Notes: generated from the sequence alone by a model not told the origin. Positions 37,617-51,134 are shown, counted from the first letter of the stretch. The stretch: 64,000 bases of DNA from Rutidosis leptorrhynchoides (GCF_046630445.1 NC_092343.1:135215501-135279500), one strand, 5' to 3'. Numbers and translations: made by a program.

Positions 37617-38340
37617 CAAGGTTGTAAAACTCGCGACTCAGGAAGAACTCGGTCGAAGATTTTTGAAGAGTTCTCGGCGACTCGGGAGAACTCGAATGTT
37701 AACTTTTGTTGACTTTTTAATATACATTTGTTTTATATATAAGTAAGTATTAAGTATAATTATTAGACTTCTGAAGTAATATAAATACATGATTTCAAAA
37801 TAACAAATTATAAAATTTGCTGGTTAAAAATCACCCAACATTATTTTTCTAAAGTAATATAAATACATGTTTTCAAAATAACAATTATAAAATTTGTTGG
37901 TTAAAAGTCACCCAACATTGTTTTCTTAATATACTTAACCCCAAAGTATTGTATTATAAAAAATATTGTGTTGTACTATTTATTTCCACTTTAATTTTCT
38001 AGACTTAGTAGACATTGACATAACATAGCTTTTGCAGTGAGATAACCAGTACTAGGAGTAATATTTATCACATAGTCACTCCTCACTTTTACTTTATTAT
38101 ATCTTTCTTTCTCATCTTCTTCCATCTACTACTTATTAAACTTGTGAAACGAGTGGAACCAAACTGAAAAAGTGACTGGAATCAACATCTTCATCTTTAC
38201 ATGACCGAGACCAGCCGCTGACCACCGTTGACCGCTGTTGACCAATTTTTAGCCGAGTTGGAGCTCGAGAACTCGGCCAGCAGGTGAAACCGAGAACTCG
38301 ACGAGTTCTCGCCGAGTTATTCCGAATTTTGTTCCAACGT
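37617..38340. mobile_element. CTCGG-rich element with diverged inverted ends
   Basis: The left end holds CTCG-containing blocks (AACTCGCGACTC, GAGTTCTCGGCGACTCGGG) followed by TTGTTGAC. The right end holds the inverted counterpart (GTTGACC, then CGAGTTGG and GAGTTCTCGCCGAGTT). Inside are two tandem copies of a unit of about 80 bp (37769-37926, core AGTAATATAAATACATG). The family is not known to me. The ends are too diverged for a firm boundary or target duplication. Confidence 0.45.
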
Positions 38341-38704
38341 AGACTATATACTCAGAAAAATACTATTGTAGGTAAAAAGCAAATCAAAGGAAAAACAAAA
38401 GTATATTCAAAATGATTAAATATCTCCATTTTTTTTTGTTGCTAAAAATACGAAACGGAAATGTTTTCATAAAGAAAACGTTACCAATGGAGAATACAAA
38501 AGTGATGGAAGAAACAAGGCTCGCACCTACAAAGCTACACATAAAAATTAAAAAAAAAAAAACTATCTATAACAAATCCTCGTCCGACAGCTGAGCAACC
38601 GAAGAAAAGTACATACCTAGCAAAACAAAGAGAATAAAACGCGAACCGCTTGGACGGAACCCAAAAAGGCACCATACAAGATAACCAAAGAGTACACAAA
38701 CTAC
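38341..38704. other. Intergenic, nothing recognised
   Basis: A-rich, with no credible coding frame. 38330-38380 echoes part of the inverted-repeat element at 39953-40387 (CTATATACTC wording), perhaps a small remnant. Confidence 0.45.
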
Positions 38705-39138
38705 TAGTGGCGGAACTTGAAACTTTGTATTAAGGGGCGAAAATTACTGAAATGTTTTATGGATGAATTATTAAAAATATATTATTGTACTTTACAAAAA
38801 TAATTATTATCATAGTAACTAATTTCAAGTAGACTTGACAACTTTAAGTGTTTAAAATCCTCAATGATTCTCAAATTACACTTCTGTAAATTAAAACAAA
38901 TATAACACATATTGTGAAAGATATTTTACATGTGAAAGTACTTTACCTACTCTTACAGATAGATTTTAGAGCTCATATACACGTTTAAAAAATTTAATAA
39001 TAACAGTTAAGTAACTTTTGAGTGGGGTTTAGCTGACCATAATTATTCTTACCTGAACATATTACGAAATATATCATAGTAACCCGAAAATTTGGGAGGG
39101 CCATAGCCCTCCTTGGTCTACACAAAGCTCCACCAATG
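38705..39138. mobile_element. hAT-like non-autonomous element (MITE)
   Basis: 434 bp flanked by an 8-bp near-duplicate (CAAACTAC at 38697-38704, CAAACTAA at 39139-39146). Short inverted ends read TAGTGGCGGAAC on the left and CATTGGTGGAGC on the right (reverse complement). An 8-bp duplication and such ends fit the hAT superfamily. No coding content. Confidence 0.65.
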
Positions 39139-39189
39139 CAAACTAATAAACTAAGAGATATAAGAAAAACTATGGTGTAACCTTTTTTA

Positions 39190-39830
39190 AATTACCATTG
39201 ACCGTGTCTCGTCAAATTCTCTTTCCCGTCGGTTCTCGAATAGTAGCCGAAGATGGAGAGCCCACCACACAAATGTCATTGACATTCCCCCGAGCTTCTA
39301 CGAACATTCTTTTACTCGCATCTCCAACCACCAAATCTTCATCATTGTAGTGCAAATTAAACGAACTCGACTTGCCCATCTTAGTTGGCTCAAAGCCCGG
39401 ACGCGGGTTCAATCCACTAACATCTTTCTCTTTTCCTTTCATAAAACGGTACCAAGAGCTACAAAACTTTCACATGTATTAACAAAGCAAGCACAATACT
39501 CTCTCCTGCTATTAAGATTGAAAATCGTCTCAATCTTTCTTTCGACTTCCTTAGGCATAAAATCAGTTATGGGCATATACTTCTTTTGATGATTGGCCTT
39601 CGTACCCCAATGCATTCAAACGATACATTATGATCACGAGCAAATTTCCACACCTTTAGATATTTCTTCTCACAAAACTTACCATAACACAGGCACACGA
39701 GTGGACCATCCTCCAAAGTCTTATCAGTGTATTTAGGAATTGAAGCAACCTCCGATTTTAACTTAACCTCCTCTACATTATCAACCCGTGAGTTATTTCC
39801 ATGAAACTGTGATAAAAATATCTCTATGCA
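39190..39830 (-). pseudogene. Unidentified decayed coding remnant
   Basis: The minus strand shows patches of protein-like sequence in two or more frames: a Cys-containing patch (GPLVCLCYGKFCEKKY, about 39640-39720), a patch near 39500-39570 (PKEVERKIETIFNL), and an open frame at 39442-39212 (GKSSSFNLHYNDEDLVVGDA). At least one frame change and stops separate them. I do not recognise the family. It may be a dead gene fragment or part of a lost transposon. Confidence 0.35.
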
Positions 39831-39952
39831 TAAATTTATTATGCATAAATTTATAAGGCATATATTTATTGGGCATAATTAATAATCATTAAACATTCCT
39901 ATTCGTATTCATATTCATATATATTATTACTGGAAACCTCATAAATAAGAAG
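39831..39952. other. AT-rich spacer with short ATGCATAAATTTAT repeats
   Basis: Three or four imperfect copies of TGCATAAATTTAT lie at 39835-39885. No gene was seen. Confidence 0.6.
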
Positions 39953-40387
39953 GGTTAAAGCCATAAATAGGCTATATACTTTTATTTTTGTTCCAATGTA
40001 AGCTATATACTCTAAAAACTACCAATGTAGGCTATATACTCTTAAAAGTTGTATCGATGTACACAAATTTTACCAGTTACCTGCTGAACAGATAAAGTTA
40101 ATTATTTAACACTTTTTTGGCATTTTATATGCCTACAAATAAGTCATATACTTTCAGTTTTGTTCCGGTGTAGGCTATATACTTTCAGTTTTATTTCGAT
40201 GTATCACCAACGTCATTCTCCACGTAGGATGCCATGTCATCCTTGAGTTGTTTATCCGGTTAATAAGTTTTGTTCGTTCATATTAGTACATTTTCTGAAA
40301 GTATATAGCCTATATTGGTATTTTTTGGAGTATATAACCTACATTGAGACAAAAATAAAAGTAGATAACCTATTTATGGCTTTAACC
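39953..40387. mobile_element. Inverted-repeat element (MITE), about 65-bp ends
   Basis: The left end begins GGTTAAAGCCATAAATAGG and the right end is its inverted copy. Both continue for about 65 bp with around 90% agreement (through TATATACTC). The total is about 435 bp with no coding frame. Extra copies of the GTAGGCTATATACT wording occur inside. A clear target duplication was not found, so the superfamily is left open. Confidence 0.75.
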
Positions 40388-40422
40388 TTAATTAGAACAT
40401 GGGGTTTCCACACCTTTCACTA

Positions 40423-40425
40423 TTA

Positions 40426-40480
<55 letters not shown>
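40423..40480. repeat. (TTA)n microsatellite
   Basis: About 19 trinucleotide units, shortly before the TA run that hosts the large MULE. Confidence 0.95.
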
Positions 40481-40481
<1 letters not shown>

Positions 40482-40487
40482 ACATTA

Positions 40488-40491
<4 letters not shown>

Positions 40492-40570
<79 letters not shown>
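40492..40570. repeat. (TA)n microsatellite at left edge of the MULE
   Basis: About 39 TA units. The MULE at 40571-58150 starts directly after it and ends directly before another TA run, consistent with insertion into a TA tract. Confidence 0.95.
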
Positions 40571-40572
<2 letters not shown>

Positions 40573-40700
40573 CCAATCCATGGATAAGCACTAAATGGGG
40601 TACAAACTGAATAAGTGAATATGAGCCTCACATTTCATATTTTTAATAAAAAATTCAATTTATACTGGAAAAACGCGGAGGGGTATTTTTGGAATTTCAC
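40571..40700 (+). repeat. Left terminal inverted repeat of the MULE
   Basis: Shares GTACAAACTG(A/G)ATAAGT(G/A)AAT and AACGCGGAGGGGTA with the reverse complement of 58035-58150. Agreement is patchy, so the element is not recent or its ends diverged while it was still active. Confidence 0.75.
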
Positions 40701-41479
40701 AATTTTAATTTCGGTATATTTTATCTTTTCGCCTCGTTCATTCCTCTTCTGTTCGTTCTCTCTTTTCGTCATCAATATTCATCATCTTCATCATTAATCT
40801 TCAACATATATTCATGGATTCAACTTCAATCGCAGATTTAATTTCAATCGTTCATTCTTAATTTTGTAAATTCTAATTTTAATACATATTCCTGTTACTT
40901 TCAATCTCTGTATTCATCATCAATATTCATCGTCTTCATCATCGATCTACAACATATACTCATGGATTCAACTTTAATCGCAGATTCAACTTCAATTGCT
41001 CAATCTGATGGTTACGTTCATTCGTATCCTCTTTTTTTGTTTTACTTAAATTAGTTTTATGTTTAAAATTAGGTTTAATTGATATACGTCGTTCGTTTCT
41101 TTTTTTGCAGTTCATGTTATTACGAATTCGGCTAATGAATCAGCTGTTGATTCTGTTCCTGATACGTTTTCTAGTAAGTTTTTCATTCATCATTGATCTG
41201 ATATTTTTTTGTCATTCATCACGTTTCTTTTTATGTTTAGTGTTTTTCATATGAATTAGATATGCATTTGATCAATGATAAATGTAATTTTTCTGTTTAA
41301 GATATATGTTTGATTGATCAGTGAAATCTGCTTTTTTAGAGTTTTGTTGTATAATAAATATTTTTATAGACTTTTTTTCATGTATGATGTTGTTATTGTT
41401 TGTGTTGTATGATAAACTATACGCAGTTTCATGTACTTTTGTACCATTCATTATGTATTTTTTTAACATTCATCTGTAT

Positions 41480-41717
41480 TTTTAATCATTCATTATAACT
41501 GTAGGCAGTTTATAATATATAACATTCATAATTTGTTTTTCTTTCATCATCATGTAACATTTTAATCTAATTATTGTATGAATTTTTTTATCATTCATCG
41601 TAAACTTTATGGTGTTTCATTTTTTTATCATTCATCATGTATCATTTTGTTTTATCATTCATCATGTATCATTTCTTTGTAATTTATAACTAATTTTATG
41701 GAATTTTTCATTTATAG
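41480..41717. repeat. Intron rich in ATTCATC motif
   Basis: Intron 2 of the transposase gene. Most lines contain one or more CATTCATCAT or CATTCAT strings separated by T-rich spacers. Similar motif-rich introns fill the rest of the element. Confidence 0.7.
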
Positions 41718-42639
41718 GCACCAACTCTTTCTATAGAAATCATTTTTTGTCTTCTTATGAGGATGAAGTTCCTGATGGTAAGAAATTGTGGTTTCCTAAT
41801 GTTCCAGATCATTTTAATCATGTTATTGGTTCCGTGTTTAGATCATGGCAAGATTGTTTATATTTTTATGACTTATATGTTGAGGCTGTTGGGTTCAATA
41901 TTAAGAAAGCTTCTGAAAATAAAGATGAAGATGGTTCAATTGTTTACCAAGTTTATAGGTGTAATAGGGCAGGTCGTCCTGCCCCAAAAGCTCTTGTTCC
42001 CCCTGCTATTGTTAATCCACCTGCTATTGTCAATCCATCTCAATCTGCCCCTGATCCTCATTCTTCCATTCCTGATAAACCTGCAAAGCGAAAGCGTCGG
42101 CGTAGGAAAGTGTCTAACCGTAAATCTTCTAGTATTAAGGTTGAATGTGAAGCTTGCATTAGATTTAAACTTATCGAGGGTAAGATTTTTATTTTTAAGT
42201 TTTTTGAGGGGCATACTCACAAACTCATAACTGAAAGGAATAGAAATTTGTTGAATAAAAGGATGAAGTTGGATCCTGAACACATGGAATATCTTTTCAA
42301 ACTCAGTACTCGATCAAATATGGGTGGATTTAAAGCTCACACACTTTTTAGTGCTCTTAGTAGTGGTATTGATAATGTTGGTCCTTTGCCTGTAGATTTC
42401 AATAATTTTCATCGTGATTTGATCCATATTGCTATTGAACAACTGCTTATGAAGAAAAATACTTCACCTAACTTCAGTGTCGAGTATTATTGTGATCATA
42501 ATGATCTTTTACGTGGGGTTTTTTGGGCTGACAATATTTCTAAGTTGAACTACAAAGAGTTTAGTGATATTGTTGGCTTTGATGCTACATATGGTACAAA
42601 TATGTAAGTTTTTTGTAATTCGTATCACTTAATTTTTAT

Positions 42640-42830
42640 TATTTATCATTCTATTTTTATCATTCAACACTTTATTTTTATCATTCATTTTTCATCATTC
42701 ATCATTCATCATTCCTCATTCATCATTCATGCTTCATCATTTATGATTCATCAATCATCATTCATCATTCATCATTCATAATTTCATCATTCATCATTCA
42801 TCATTGATTTTTCTCATCCATATTGACAGA
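42640..42830. repeat. ATTCATC tandem cluster in transposase intron
   Basis: Dense, imperfect repeats of CATCATTCAT, with short T-rich interruptions, inside intron 3 of the transposase gene. Confidence 0.85.
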
Positions 42831-45149
42831 TTACTTATTTTTCTTTTTTATCCTAAACTTGCACTTTATTTTGATCATAAATTAACTAAATAATTATTAT
42901 TTAAGACATTATTCAGTCATCATATCATTCATTAAACATTAAAAACATTACTGAATGATTGAAATACTTTATTTTTATTATTCATCTTATAATTTTTATG
43001 TTATTTTACATGATTTTTTATTACTAATTTTTTATATTATAGGTATAACATGGTTTTTGTACCTCTCACTGGAGTTGATAACCATAAGAAGCTTGTTATT
43101 TTTGGAGCTGCTTTATTAGCTAGTGAAAGCATAGAATCGTTTAGTTGGTTTCTTGATTGTTTTCTCAAAGTTTTTGGGACTGAACCGGGCTTAGTGTCCA
43201 CTGATCAAGACCCGGCAATATTGGAGGCTATTAAAATAAAGTTTAAGACTGCGCAACATCGGTAATGTATGTGGCATATCAGTCAAAAACTTGAAAAAAG
43301 GTAAATTTTCTAGTTTAATTCATGTTTTGATATCGTTCATTTGTTTTATATTATTATTTTATAGGTTGGTCATGAGTTGTTTTCAAATAAAGATTTTCGT
43401 AAGCAAATGAATAACATATTCTGGAATCAAGAGTTGAATGCTGAAAAGTTTGAAAAGTGTTGGCAACATGTTTTAGATGAATTTTGCTTGCATGATGTCG
43501 ATTGGTTTAAAGATATGTATGCTATGAAGGAGAAGTGGATACCGTGTTTTTTCCGAGATACACCAATGGCTGGATTGATGAGAACGTCATCACTTTGTGA
43601 GAGTGAAAATTCATTCTTTATAAAATGCAAGAACAAGCATTCTAAATTGGTGGAGTTTTTTTCATGCTTCGATGTTGTAGTTCAAAATCAGCGCCATAAC
43701 AACACACTTCTCGAGTTTGAAATAGATAATAGATCTATTAATTGTGTTACCAATAAGCTAATTGAGTTGCATGCTAGGGACTTTTATACACCAACCATGT
43801 TTCTGTTAGTTCAAGAAGAAATATTTCAGTCTTCTATCTCTTGTGTGCAAATCAGCTCAACCATTGAAGAGAATGAAGACAAATAATTATGTGTAATTGA
43901 AGAGAAATTTCCTCTTCCTCGTCCAAACTGGAAATATAGGGTCAGCTTTTACTTCATATCTTTTTAAATTTTTCCTAATCTGATTACTTACATTTTTTTG
44001 TTTTAATATATTTTTAGGTTTAATTTATTTATTTTTTTCTTTCAGTATATTTGTCATTCATCATATTTTTTTGTTATTATATGTTTTTGTCATTCATCTT
44101 TTTTTCATTCATTATCTTTTTTTGTCATTCATCATTTTTTCATTCATTATGTTTTGTTATTCATCTTGTTGTTAACTTTTTAATTTCCTCTTTTTTTAGG
44201 TTACTTTTCATGTTAAAACTGCCGAAGCCAGCTGTTCGTGTTTGCTTTTTACACGTGAACGTCGTTTATGTAGGCATATATTTTATGTGTATTATGTTCA
44301 TGATGTTGTTGCTATCCCTATGGTTCATTTGTTGAGGAGGTGGTCAAAGGAGGTATCTGAAACATTTAATTCCATTTTCGTCTATTCTGATGATAAGTCT
44401 GAATCCAAAAAGATTATCAGTCACATTTTCAACAAGCTTAGGAAGGTTTCCTCTTTATATCGAGATGATCTAGATAAACTTGTTGGTTTTAGAGATCTGT
44501 TTGATTTCTTAATTGGCGATTTTCTTGGTTCTACTTCTGATGAGCCTTCTACATCTACTAGAGGTGAACATATTAATAGACTATGGGGATTCTCTAAACC
44601 AGTCAATTCGAATATCCGTGCTCCAGAGAATATTAGAAACAAAGGTCAACGTAGATCAAATCGGATATTGTCTTCCAAAGAAGTGGCTGTTAAGAAACAT
44701 GTTAAGACAAGAGCTTGCAAGCGTTGTGGTATTCATCGTCACAATGTTCGCACTTGTACTACTGACCTCACTCAAGTACATAATGCAAAGAATAAAGGAA
44801 AAAATGTCATTGACTTTGAATTAGAAGACGAAAGCGAGGAAGATGATGAAGACCTTGCATATGAAGATCAAGATTCAAATTATGATTAATTGTTAATGTT
44901 TTTATCTTTTTTATAATTTTCTATATGTTTTTATACTGCTACTCATTTTTAATTTTTTTATTTTTTGTATAATTTTCTGTGAAATTAGATTACGAGGTAT
45001 TTTTTCAAGTTTTGGATCATTCATTAAAGCATTTTATTATTCATCTTTTTTAATCACTTGTCATAAATTTTATCATTCATTATATTGTTTATCTTGTTTT
45101 TAGTCATTCTCAGCTCTTTCTTTTTATTTATCAGATTTATTTTATTATT

Positions 45150-45530
45150 CATCACGTTCTTTTTATCATTCATCACGTCATTTTAATCATTCATCTTGTC
45201 ATTTTAATCATTCATCATCTTATTTTTATCATTCATCACCACATTTTTATCATTCATCACCTACTTTTATCATTCATCATCTTCTTTTATCATTCATATT
45301 GTTTTTCATCAGTCATCATCTCTATTTTATCATTCGTCATCTCCTTTTTATTATTCATATTGTTTTCCATCATTTATCACCTTATTTGTTTGCAACTTTT
45401 TATCCTTCATCATCTACTTTTTTCATTCATCTTAATTTTTTATCATTCATCACCTCCTTTTTTCATTCATCATGTTTTTTAATCATTCATCACCTCCTTT
45501 TTATCATTCATCATCTCAATTTTTTTTATC
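45150..45530. repeat. ATTCATC cluster between transposase and Ulp1-like gene A
   Basis: About 25 copies of a TTTTATCATTCATCA-type unit of 18-22 bp, tandem but irregular. 44890-46065 otherwise shows no gene and should hold the 3' ends of both converging genes. Confidence 0.85.
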
Positions 45531-45938
45531 GAAATTAAAAGATGAATCGTTATGATTACTAAAATCATTATGTAACAGTACAACTACTGTATGTTTTTTG
45601 TAATCATTTATATCTTTTTAAATCATTTTGTTTTTAAAAAATTAGTTTAAATTCATAATCTTACAATATAATAATCCATTTTTGTTATCATGAATCATAA
45701 TCTATCGTTATTTTAAATTCATAATCATTTATATCTCATTTTCAATCTATCATTCATCGTTTATGAATTTTTCTAATATATCACAAACATTCATCATAAA
45801 ACTTTCAATCATTCACCAAACATATCATTCATTGTTCCATTTTCCATCATTTAGAAAACAAACATTTAGTTTGTACAAAATAAGCATCAAACAAACACTT
45901 GTTTAAGACATTGATGTTCACTATTCGTCAAAACACAG

Positions 45939-46066
45939 TTCCAAAATATATCATTTCATCACCTGAATTCTTCTTCTGTTCCAAGACATCACTGACTTTT
46001 TTTTCCAAAATATATCATTTCATCACCTGAATTCTTCTTCTGTTCCAAGACATCACTGACTTTTTT
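45939..46066. repeat. 64-bp perfect tandem duplication
   Basis: Two nearly identical 64-bp units, starting at 45939 and 46003, each with CACCTGAATTCTTCTTCTG and CAAGACATCACTGAC. They lie just after the end of Ulp1-like gene A. Their near identity points to a recent slip or unequal exchange. Confidence 0.9.
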
Positions 46067-47934
46067 TAAAACTTTGAATTAATTGTCTCTCTATAATTCA
46101 TCTCTTCTTTCTCCTTTTCTGAATGAGTTGCTTCATAGTTATTGTACCTTTCCATCCACTCATTCATAGATTTATTGGTAGGATGTGTTAAAATCTTCAC
46201 TCCATATTTCACATGCAATTCGTTCAATTGTCTTGTTTGACCTGGTCCTTCTTTAAAGAAACCGTTCTTCCATTTAGGATCACCCATGTATGTTTCCATG
46301 TGACACATCACGAAAACACCACAGTCTATATCGTTTGATTTTTTGCTCCATGCCAGTGGTACCAGGTTTACTTTGCATCCCATTTTTTCAATTGGATTTC
46401 CTTGATCTTTTAGATATTGTTTAAAAACAATCCCTAAAAAAAAAATTCTCTTAGTTAAGTATTAAACATTTTAGTAAAACAAAATACCTATAGTTAAACA
46501 CGATGGTTATCAATAATTTAATCAATAACAATTTTATTAATTACTAAATCAACATCATTCATTTTAATCTATTTTACATACAACTTTACAATTAATTATT
46601 CATCTAAGTATATCATTTATCTATACTTTTTTATCATTCATCATAATTATACGCAGTTTTTTTAACACCTAATATTCTATCATTCATGATATACTATAAG
46701 CAATAATATGTATATTTCTAATCATTCATCTGTATTTTTAGTATTCATCATAACTATCGGTAATTTTTTAACATATAATGTTCATATTGTTTTATCATTC
46801 ATCATAAACTATATGCAATTATATATAGTTATTGAAGTAACTTTTCAGAGTTTACTTACCACATTTGTTGGTATCTTGCCATACTTGTTTTCGTATATAA
46901 CTTCTTTTCCTGAATTGTCAATCACATCAAGGATTCCAGTTTTCATGTGTGCACAGATCGAATAAAAGTGATCAGATTTGCAGATTGGAAACATCACCTG
47001 TATTGATTTTTTTATATCAGTTTATATGAAATATAATTCTTCATTTTAATATTGAATTTGTAAATATATAATTTTTATTTGTCATTTTTTTCATACCAGA
47101 TCATATGAACTGAAATTCCTTTTTACTTCATCATCTTTCACAAAATTAATTACATTGGCATTGAATTCTTCCTGGCCTGATTTGGTTGGCTTACTCTTCA
47201 TCAACATCTCGATTCTCTACATGGTGAATAATATCAAGTTATTTTATGAATGATAAAAAAATATTTTTAAACATATGATATAAAATAGCTCATGAATGAT
47301 ATCTATTCATTTATATTGAAATGATTGAATATTTTTTTTGAAACTTACAATAAAATTTGTTGGCATGAAGTATCTTTTCGGAGAATTATCCAAAGCATGC
47401 TTTTCTTCATCATTCAGCATTGATGACCAAACATCAATTACTGGCGCATGAACAGCTATCCGATAGAATAGACTAGCCATGAGCATTAGGAAACATGATG
47501 CTGGATAATCACAAGTGTATACAAAATCGCTGGAAAAAAAATAAATATTCAAAATTATGATAATTTTATCATTATATATGTCTCTATTCTGGTAACTATT
47601 AGTTGTGTTTTTTTAATACGTGAATGATAATATATAAAAGTATACTTACTAATCATTCTCCAGAAAAGATTTGAAGTATCTTGCAATATTCTTCTCTTCC
47701 TTTTCAACTTTTGCTTTGATGTTCACCTGCCGTTCATACCAGGGTGATCTGTACACTGCTGCTAAACGAGTTTCTCGTTTCTCTTTTCCTTTCATGCCCT
47801 CTTCATCATTTTCATTTTTATCCAAAACATCCTTTTGATTATGTTCATTTATATCTTTCAGGATCTCAGCTATCATAACAACTCCCTCTTCAACTTGTTT
47901 ATTTTTTTCATTACCATCCTCCTTATTCAATGCT

Positions 47935-48460
47935 TCATTAGTTACCTGAATTAAACATTTATTATAATTAGCTCTTATCATATAATAAATAATTATTCTT
48001 GCTATTTTTCATTAGTATTGTGTACCTCATTATTAGTCTCTTTATTTCTTTCTTTACCATCTGTAACTTTCAACTGTTCACTAGCATCTACTAGCTTATT
48101 CAATCCATCAACATTCACCTGAATTAAACGTTGATTATAGTATAGTTTTTATCATATTGTTTTTATAAATAATTATTCTTGATATTTGTCATTAATATTA
48201 TCTACCTCAGTACTATTCTCTTGTCTTCTTTCTTCAACTTCTTTGACATTCACTTGTGCACTAGCATCAACTTCTTCATCTAATTCTTCAGCATTCACCT
48301 GAAATAAATATTGATTATAGATATAGTTTTTATCATATTATTAATAATTTTTTTTGTTATTTTTTACTAATATTTTTTATCTACCTCAGTATGGATCACA
48401 TTATTCCTTTGTTTACTAGCAACATTCTTTTCATTCAAACAGTGAGCATTCACCTGAAAT
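47935..48460. repeat. Tandem exon-intron duplications in Ulp1-like gene A
   Basis: Three, perhaps four, units of about 180 bp each hold a small acidic exon with borders reading CACCTGAA(T/A)TAAA and TACCTCA (plus strand). The intron wording TTGATTATAG...TTTTTATCATATT is kept between units. Each exon adds a segment rich in Asn, Val and Glu. Confidence 0.75.
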
Positions 48461-49123
48461 AAAAAATTATTCATTGTTAACATTCATCATATAATAAACA
48501 ATGTTTGTATTGTTTCAGTTTATTCATTTTAGTTGTTTTACCTCACTTTCTTCAACTTCTTGCTCATTCTCAGCTTGTATGTTTTTCTTTGCACTGGTTT
48601 CCTCCATCTCTTTTTCTCCATCATCATTATTATTTTCTTCTTCATTTTCGATTTTAAAATCCCTGATTGGTGACAATTTATCATCATTATTCCTTTTTTC
48701 TGGGGTGTTTACATCTGACCACATTTCCTCTTGATCATCTAAGACTTCAATAATCTTTGTTATCCCCAATCGAATCTTCTGATTATTTGGGAATTTTTCT
48801 AATCTCTTTTTGTTTCTGATTGCAACCTTTTTGATCAGGTTTAAGTCATTTTCAAGCCCATCTGCACATTCTTACATTTTATAATATTAAAGTATCTGTT
48901 TAATACAATATGATTTTTCTATACATGAAATATTGTATCAAAATCAACTTTTATCATGCATACAAACTGAAAATTTATATTTCTATTTGTATTGTTTTTA
49001 CTAATTTAAATTTTAATATGAAAGATTTTTTTTTACCTTCTCAAGTTCTTCAGCTTCATCACTTCCATTATTTGATTCCTCAATTTCTTCTTCATTCGCT
49101 ATCTCATTCACTATGTTTTCCTC

Positions 49124-49183
<60 letters not shown>

Positions 49184-49316
49184 TCTTCTTCTTCTTCTTC
49201 TTCTTCTTCTTCTTCTTCTTCTTCTTCTTCTTCTTCTTCTTCTTCTTCTTCTTCTTCTTCTTCTTCTTCTTCTTCTTCTTCTTCTTCTTCTTCTTCTTCT
49301 TCTTCTTCTTTCTCTC
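49124..49316. repeat. (TTG)n and (TTC)n triplet runs coding poly-Asn and poly-Glu
   Basis: About 20 TTG units (to about 49181) run directly into about 43 TTC units (to about 49312). On the minus strand they lie in frame in an exon of Ulp1-like gene A, giving a long Glu run followed by an Asn run. Opposite-frame readings (poly-Ser, poly-Lys, poly-Phe) are artefacts. Confidence 0.9.
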
Positions 49317-51134
49317 CTTCATCGTCTCTTTCATTCGCTATGTCCACAAATTCCACTTTTCCAAAATCTTCTTGTTTTATTTCTTCCGTTTCCCTCTGTT
49401 TCAACATTTTTGCTGTCCAAATCGATAATGTTGTACCTTTCTTCGGTACCTTCATATTTGCAATCCTTGTCGCTTCCACATAATGCAACTGTAATTTTAC
49501 ATTATTAGTTTACATGATTTTTAGTTACTATGTTTTGATGAATCATATAAAACAAAATGAATGACCATAGGGAGGTGATGTATTGAATAAAAACAAGATG
49601 AATGAAATTTTTTTGTGTGAGTGATGAATGATACAAAATGAGGTGATGAATGATAAAATCTGGGTTATGAATTATAAATTTTTCTGATGAATCCTTAATT
49701 TTTTTTAACATTCATCATTTATTTTTTACAATATTTTTATTTTTATTCAATATATACATAGTGAAGAATGTTATTTGCATAGTGTACTTACAATTAAAAT
49801 TATGACGGATCCTGTAAACCATATCGTTTCGTTTTATTGGCTCCACGATATCTTGCTCTTTATCAACTGCTCTAAAATAAAACCGTACCAATCATATGTA
49901 TTTACATCTTTTACAGTTGGAAAGTTGCCAATTAATAATTGGTTCGCGGTTCCCATTTGATTGATTTCCACCATGGTTGTAGAAAACAAGACAATGAAGT
50001 TTAGGAAGAACTCTATTCCAATTTCCTTTGAGCTTACCATCTTATCGTGAATTTTTTTTAAAACTCACATCCCTTATCCCTGTGTACGGTCTTCTGCAAA
50101 CGCTTTTTGTTGTATTATTTTTTGGAGGCTTAGAATATCATAATCTGCTTTTCACCCATTGGAAATCCAAACAACCTATGGATACTTTCTCTTGTAATAG
50201 GAATTGTTCCCTTTTCAAACTCCATTTGGCTTATTTCAGGGTTGAAAGCATTGACACAGAAATAAGCAAGTTTCTTCGGAATTTCCTTTATATTCATTTT
50301 TAGCAGTTTCTTGAATCCTAATCTCTCAACTCTATTCTTCTGTTCCTTCGTCATTTTCTCTATAACCAAGAACAATGTTCTTGGAGACATCCTGGTTTTG
50401 AGTTTCTTAAACTGTTCGGATTCCTCATTCACTATTCTTTTAGTTTTTTTGGTTTTCCCCGTATTTTTTTTGTCCATTTTCCTTCTCTTAGCAGATTTAT
50501 CTGTATTTCATATTTTCAACAATAATTTTTTAACTTAAATTATTCTATGATGAAAAATAATTAATTTCAAAAATATATGATGAATTATCCAAACATAACA
50601 ATATATATGTACCTGCATTCTTGTTTGGAAGTCGTGCATCAGATGTTGATCGCTTAATGTTTTTTCCAGTTTTCCTTTGTTGAACGTAGTACATTGCATC
50701 ATCGTCTGTGCTGCTTTCTTCATCTGTTAATGATTAAGTATATTTAATTTTGAAACCGATTAATATTCATTTTTTAATTGAAGTATTGAGCATTCATTAA
50801 GCATTTATCAAGCACTTATCATTCATCAAAACATTTTTAACTAATCAAACAATTTCCATTCCTTTATTAATATTCTTATAATGCATTTAATTTCTAGAAC
50901 GATATTAAGTTGTTTTTCATCTTACCTTGTTTGTATTTTTCTTCCTCATCTTCAGATTCTGTACCTTCATCAATGTCTGCTTGTTTTTCACATTGCTCTT
51001 CTATACCATTCTCCTCCGTGTTACTATTTTCACTACTTTCATATTCCTCTTCAGGAACTTTTTTTCCATTATTGTCGCTGATGGTAACAAAAAACTCCAA
51101 CATCAAAACATTATTCATCAACAAATAATTCATC

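Larger units (their letters stand above)
40962..44889 (+). pseudogene. MuDR/FAR1-type transposase gene
   Basis: Six exons can be laid out with GT-AG borders: 40962-41010, 41111-41173, 41718-42603, 43043-43300, 43365-43940, 44200-44889; the first four join in frame. Domains in order: FAR1-type WRKY/GCM zinc finger (Cys residues in YRCNRAG and CEACIRF, His in EGHTH), MULE DDE core (GFDATYGTN with the first Asp, STDQDPAI with the second), SWIM finger CSC-x9-CRH (near 44240-44280), and a zinc knuckle CKRCGIHRHNVRTC with an acidic tail. It would cut and paste the element in the nucleus. Decay: TAA codons at 43263 and 43884, and a one-base phase mismatch at the exon 4/5 border by an A run (43293-43298). 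It is probably dead unless my exon borders are wrong. Confidence 0.82.

Noticed and set aside
49104-49508. Poly-Phe, poly-Ser, poly-Lys and poly-Leu readings
   Set aside because: Other frames of the TTG/TTC triplet runs; only the poly-Glu/poly-Asn frame fits the neighbouring exon.
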